Assembly (NCBI RefSeq): GCF_964340395.1
Contig: NC_135569.1
Coordinates: 16,773,019 to 16,837,018 of the forward strand
Length of the DNA stretch: 64,000 nt
Source: Glandiceps talaboti
Lineage: Eukaryota > Hemichordata > Enteropneusta > Spengelidae
Reading direction: 5' to 3'
Positions within the stretch are counted from its first letter, which is position 1; every line of letters begins with the position of its first letter. Positions 58,848-64,000 of this stretch are shown in pieces. A program made the translations under genes and the position numbers. Under the pieces are notes generated by a model that saw only the letters and a program-made list of their open reading frames with translations, was not told where the DNA came from and did no database searches.

Positions 58848-59095
58848 AGATGCCAATGAAACTTTAAAAGTGAGAAAGACAATGCTCTGAATACAGACAA
58901 CTATGGACATGACGTACACAGTGTTCACAGTGTAAACATCAAGTCTTAGAATGTGATCTTTCTGCCCTTGGTTACAAAGTACATCAACTAGAAGACATAG
59001 GTGGATAACTTATTCAAACCCATCGAGAGTCAGTTGCTAGTATTACTTACAAACGGTATGAAATTGATGACACTGTCTGTTACCTTCAGAGATGT
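58848..59095 (+). pseudogene. Decayed alpha-spectrin exon following helix C
   Basis: Acceptor 'tctattccag', phase 2 in, so HRFFR would continue DANET as in alpha-II spectrin (RFHRDADET). Then a frameshift; in another frame EKDNALNTDNYGHDVHSV appears (known form EEKNQALNTDNYGHDLASV). After a second shift QCKHQVLECDLSALG, ending at TAA in place of the Cys codon seen in the truncated copy at 54,113. Donor 'gatgt|gtaagt' remains. At least two frameshifts and one stop. Confidence 0.85.
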
Positions 59096-61084
59096 GTAAG
59101 TTTATTTATGTAACATTCTGAAATACTTCACTTTACTTTTTTTTGTAGCATAGTATTATGTTACATAGAGACGCTCATTAGACAAAAGTTTATGATCTGT
59201 AATCATTTTAATATTTCATATCATTCATAGAATATTCGCATAAGTCAAAATTATACAATTTTGTATGATCATGACCTTGCGTGACACATTAGTCGGTTTT
59301 TTGAGGACATATTTGTCGGGTTTTTTTATGGTATTTGGTAAATTGGCTACAAACTAACTTCACAATTGCATGTCAAAACTACGAGAGTCGATCTAAGTAT
59401 GGTACTTCCATTGACCTCACTGTACTAACAACAAGTACATGATTTCTCATGTTCAAAATAGATTTTCAATGATTTTCTATCCCTACCCTTTGAAAATATG
59501 AATGGCTAAAGCTGTTTGATGATGTATCTAATCTTGCCCTATTTACGAAATCTAACTGTATTTGCCAAAAACAATTGGCCTAGACTTGTTGCGACAGCAG
59601 TCGCCAACTTACAATCACACGATATGTACTCCAACGAGGTGTGCCGAAGATGTGCGTACTACTGTGAAGTAGTGATATACCAATCGATTCAAGTTTCTGT
59701 GTGGTGGTAAATTTGTTTGTTAACAATGTCTGTTGATATCAATTTCTTTGAGTGTTCAGTGTAGCATGTGGCATGCAATCATCACTGATGAAATCGACAC
59801 AGTGTAGTTAGTATCTATTGTTTTTCGACTACCTAGCCTAGTTATATATCATCCCATTCTGGTAGAGGTTTGACACATCTCATGTGTGAATGGTTTTCTA
59901 CACTATATAATCTCGAGTGTGCCATATTGATAATCTAAACATTTACTCGCGGGTCTTACAATGTCAGAATGCCAAATACATTTGAGGTGTTGTTTAGTTC
60001 TTTCAAAACACTACAAATACGCGAAAAACATCATAATTCACATTTTTCCATCCTTTTTTTAAAAGCTTTGGCGCTACTTTGTTAATCATGGCAATGGAGT
60101 GCAAATTTTTTGGTTGATAAAACATGATTTAAAAAAACTTCTGGTTTTTTGACATAGCATGGAGAGTTAAATTTGTGAACATGGTGACTCTATTCAGTCA
60201 AAATGACAGGGTTGAGTAGGCAAGTGGGTAAAACTTTGAGAAATAGACCGTGGTTTATAGGTGGATGTACCAGGTTACAGAACACCTGGTGTTTAAGTAT
60301 GCAGTGAATATATCATTAGAAAACCACTCTGCTAACAAAATTGTGTTCCCAGCCCGACCTGTCTTAGAATTAAACCAATTAATATATACTCAGACAATTT
60401 GACAACCTGTATGATATTATATGCATATCAGTTATTTCCCCGTTTATGGCCAAAACAAATCTCTTCTTACGTCAACAGTGCTCAAACTGAAGTTACATTA
60501 CCAAAACTTCATCCTGGACTATTTTGCATCTGAGGCTTTCAAAAATCCTTATTGTGTAATCCTGCGTCAAAAACATGTATTGGAAAAACAGTTCACAGGA
60601 ATTTATAATACTTTGACTGGCAATATACTACATTTTATTTGCCACCAATTGAGTATAACATTCACAATTTACTGGAAAGTGTGGTTTCTTTACAATGATG
60701 AAGGGAAACACATCGTGTGTGCCTCATGTCTATAATGTATGTATACTTTGTGACTGTCTAGTAACTACATCTTGCTGTCCATGAATTTGTGTTTTTTGGG
60801 GACAATAAGTGCTCCATACAATCGATACTCAAAGAATATGTGTAGTGGTGTGGCTTACAATCACCATCACTAAAGGTATAGGATACTTCTGGTAATGTTT
60901 GATGAACTTCAGGTTTAAGTTTTCATAATTCCACTACAAATTTGGGGTACTTAACATAATGTAGCAAGTCCACGTTAGTGGCATAATTCCACAAACACAA
61001 ATCAACAACAAAAGTCGCAAATTAATGCAAGATTGGAAAAATCATGATGAGAACCTTGACTCATTCTGTTGTGAACTTACAACA
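59096..61084. other. Non-coding stretch, nothing recognised
   Basis: Intron-like at first. The 104-codon frame at 60,421-60,735 has no domain or splice context that I recognise. Confidence 0.45.
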
Positions 61085-61720
61085 GTTTATATAGCGTGTG
61101 GTGTCTAGTTTGGAAATTGTTCAAAGGAAAATGATTGCCTCACAGGTGTATGATTTGGGTAAAAAAATGTGGGTTTTTTTATTTAGAAAAAATAAAAATG
61201 TAAACCTACTGGGGGCAGATCAGTCTGAAATTGGGTGGAAACTTTCTTTGAGGGGTTTATAGTAAAAAGAATTTCATTACATGATGCTCCTAATAGTGAT
61301 ATGCAAATTAGGTATACAAATATGAACTATTTGGTCAAAAATCTTTAATTCCGAAAGGACTTTGCTGATTTGTCTGTAATTTCACAGGGATGTTTCTTGG
61401 AATGTACATATCAGTGGATATTAATCACATGATGATGCCATGAGTGATATGCAGATTATGGTTAAATACATAAATAAATAAACATTCAAAAAATGTATGT
61501 AAATGGGACTATTAAACAGCAAGACCACGCCTATAGCAACAGTCAAATGATCACATGTATTGCAAAGATATTATCAGAGATTCATAGGCAGGTGAATGAA
61601 CATTCAAAAAATGTATGCAAATATGTCTAGCAACATGACCACTCCCATACCAACAGTTAAATGATTGTGTATATTGCAAATGTAACAACAGGGCTGGGTG
61701 GATAGGTAACTGTGATGACT
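61085..61720 (+). repeat. Family A repeat, copy 5 (no 5' hairpin)
   Basis: 'ggtgtctagtttggaaattgttcaaa', two 'tgatatgcaaatta' modules and two 'gaacattcaaaaaatgtatg' modules match copies 1 and 3. The hairpin and GT tract are absent. Confidence 0.7.
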
Positions 61721-63014
61721 TCTATTCATTATCTGTACCAAAAGTGGCATCTTGACCTTATTTGAACCATAAATCGTACAGATTCAAATTTGATGTGTAG
61801 TTAGGAAATTACTTAGACTTGGATGTAACACAGTGTGCATACACGTGTGGGTTCTATTGCTGTGAATATATTGGTACAGTACCTGATAGCATCCATAAGG
61901 GTTGTAAAATATAAGACTCTTCAGTTTAATTTTTATTGATTGTAATTTGTTTCATATGACTACTGACAGGCAATGTAGACTCACTGATCTATTTTTTTGT
62001 TTTTGTGTGGAGAATGGGTTTATTATGGGTTTTTTTTTTTGTGTTCTGAGCAAGTCATAACAATGGGATTACAGCCAAATTATCAAATCCTGAAAAAGAG
62101 AAAGAGCAAAAAATTATACCAAAACTGCCAAAAGAGTGGATAGTGACGATATTATATTTTTGCTCGAACTATAGATAAATATAGTAATTACATGAACTTT
62201 GATGTCATTTTTGCCCTGATTGGCATGTATGTAGTATAAACAATAGTCACATCATATTTTTCTGTCCAAATAGGAAACTTCACTAACTCATGCATACAGG
62301 GCTTGTTGGGTGTTTTTAAATATAATTCTTGATATTGCTAGTAAATTTACAAAAAATAGATATTGATTACATGAGATTCTGTGCTAAAATCTAGCTCTAT
62401 TTTCTCCGAAATTATGTCAATATTGGTACAGTGCACTAGCGAGGTTGGCAGCCATGTTGATTATTGCAAGTGTGAACTATAGTGATTTCAATCTGCCATT
62501 TGTCATGGAATTATGCCTTGAAACAACAAAAATCTAACAAAAACAAGAAATATATGAAGTGAAAGTTCAAGAAATCCAAATATTTAAATATAGTGACCAT
62601 GATTGTGTAAATAATACAGAGGTAAATTTACCAAAAATTGAGGTAGCACACATGGAACAGATTATGTGAAAGTCACGAAAACAATATTCTATTCATGTTC
62701 AAATTTTACAAAACAATATACTTAACTTCATAAAAATGACAGTTGATAATCTAAAATGCTGTAACGACTGATAATATTTCTAAAGTGAAAACAAAACAAA
62801 ACATATCAGGCTCTCCAATGGTCAGTGAGTGGATGCAGGCATCTCAGACTTGAAGGGAAATCTCATTAACATTAAAATTTGTACCCAAGTTAATTAACTG
62901 AATAACTTTGCCATAAACACACAAGTTGGGGACTTAATATCTTTGGGACTATGTCTTCAATTGTTTGAAATGTTATTGCTATACAAGTCAGAAGAATAAA
63001 CAGATTTTGATACT
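61721..63014. other. Non-coding stretch, nothing recognised
   Basis: AT-rich spacer before the 48-bp array. Confidence 0.5.
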
Positions 63015-64000
63015 AAAATAAAGTTACTGTATAAATAGTATTTCATGTTGTCATGAACAGCTAAAATAAAGTTACTGTATAAATAGTATTTCATATTGTC
63101 ATAAACAGCTAAAATAAAGTTACTGTATAAATAGTATTTCATATTGTCATAAACAGCTAAAATAAAGTTACTGTATAAATAGTATTTCATATTGTTATGA
63201 ACAGCTAAAATAAAGTTACTGTACAAATAGTATTTCATAATGTCATAAACAGCTAAAATAAAGTTACTGTATAAATAGTATTTCATATTGTCATGAACAG
63301 CTAAAATAAAGTTACTGTATAAATAGTATTTCATATTGTCATAAACAGCTAAAATAAAGTTACTGTATAAATAGTATTTCATAATGTCATAAACAGCTAA
63401 AATAAAGTTACTGTATAAATAGTATTTCATAATGTCATAAACAGCTAAAATAAAGTTACTGTATAAATAGTATTTCATATTGTCATGAACAGCTAAAATA
63501 AAGTTACTGTATAAATAGTATTTCATATTGTCATAAACAGCTAAAGTAAAGTTACTGTATAAATAGTATTTCATAATGTCATAAACAGCTAAAATAAAGT
63601 TACTGTATAAATAGTATTTCATAATGTCATAAACAGCTAAAATAAAGTTACTGTAAATAGTATTTCATATTGTCATAAACAGCTAAAATAAAGTTACTGT
63701 ATAAATAGTATTTCATATTGTCATGAACAGCTAAAATAAAGTTACTGTACAAATAGTATTTCATATTGTCATAAACAGCTAAAATAAAGTTACTGTACAA
63801 ATAGTATTTCATAATGTCATAAACAGCTAAAATAAAGTTACTGTATAAATAGTATTTCATATTGTCATAAACAGCTATAATAAAGTTACTGTACAAATAG
63901 TATTTCATATTGTCATGAACAGCTAAAATAAAGTTACTGTACAAATAGTATTTCATATTGTCATAAACAGCTAAAATAAAGTTACTGTATAAATAGTATT
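63015..64000. repeat. 48-bp minisatellite, about 20 copies, runs off the window
   Basis: Unit 'aaaataaagttactgtataa' + 'atagtatttcatattgtcat' + 'aaacagct'. Variants are few (catattg/cataatg, tcataaac/tcatgaac, tataaat/tacaaat), and one copy has a 4-base deletion near 63,653. Because 48 is a multiple of 3 and the unit lacks stops in one minus-strand frame, it translates as an endless 16-residue repeat (MKYYLYSNFILAVYDN). The absence of an acceptor, start context or unique flanking domain argues against coding. Confidence 0.95.

Noticed and set aside
60421-60735. 104-codon frame
   Set aside because: No domain, poor start context and no repeat or splice evidence; likely chance in AT-rich DNA.
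62957-63956. Open frames of 221 and 102 codons with a 16-residue repeat
   Set aside because: They are a by-product of a 48-bp tandem repeat with no stop in one frame; no start, splice or domain evidence.

Overview
The window is AT-rich, intron-rich animal DNA, most likely from a marine invertebrate. The signs are spliced exons with GT/AG borders, tRNA-derived SINEs, several non-LTR retrotransposon relics, MITEs and long minisatellites. I see no bacterial-style genes, CRISPR array, rRNA or stand-alone tRNA. The species cannot be fixed from the sequence alone. Most open frames over 60 codons are chance frames inside repeats.

The only clear host gene content is on the + strand from about 35.6 to 59.1 kb: exons of an alpha-spectrin (non-erythroid type), in scrambled order and repeatedly duplicated. 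Exons matching a late spectrin repeat (36.06-36.54 kb) come first. They are followed by a first-half SH3 exon (38.25 kb) and the exon that should precede SH3 (41.1 kb). Then comes a tandem array (46,954-54,112) of four full 1.64-kb units plus a partial fifth. Each unit carries three exons whose splice phases keep one reading frame open across any number of units (180 codons per unit). A second tandem duplication (55.1-58.4 kb) carries the second-half SH3 exon and a shortened spectrin-repeat exon. The cluster ends in exons with stops and frameshifts (58.4-59.1 kb). I read it as a decaying, recombining set of alpha-spectrin gene fragments, but a transcribed multi-unit product is not excluded.

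The other likely host exon is a terminal exon on the minus strand (16,685-17,203). It has a degenerate zinc knuckle and a stop codon lying inside an AATAAA signal.

Region by region: 1.2-2.8 kb holds a modular interspersed repeat (family A). 3.48-8.79 kb is a 58-bp satellite of about 75 copies, invaded by a 165-bp MITE and by a TTAA-flanked 740-bp element that itself contains a SINE. 9.8-14.7 kb holds a short tandem duplication, two LINE remnants, a 9-bp-TSD MITE and a second SINE. 16.7-17.7 kb holds the terminal exon and a 94-bp minisatellite. 18.5-27.6 kb is mostly unremarkable, with microsatellites, two MITEs and a LINE 3' end. 29.3-35.2 kb is a nest of repeats (families A and B, a piggyBac-like element, a hAT-like element). 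35.6-59.1 kb is the spectrin cluster, interrupted by LINE fragments, a 482-bp foldback and a candidate 4.6-kb CACTG-ended element. 59.1-63 kb is mostly non-coding. From 63.0 kb to the end is a 48-bp minisatellite.
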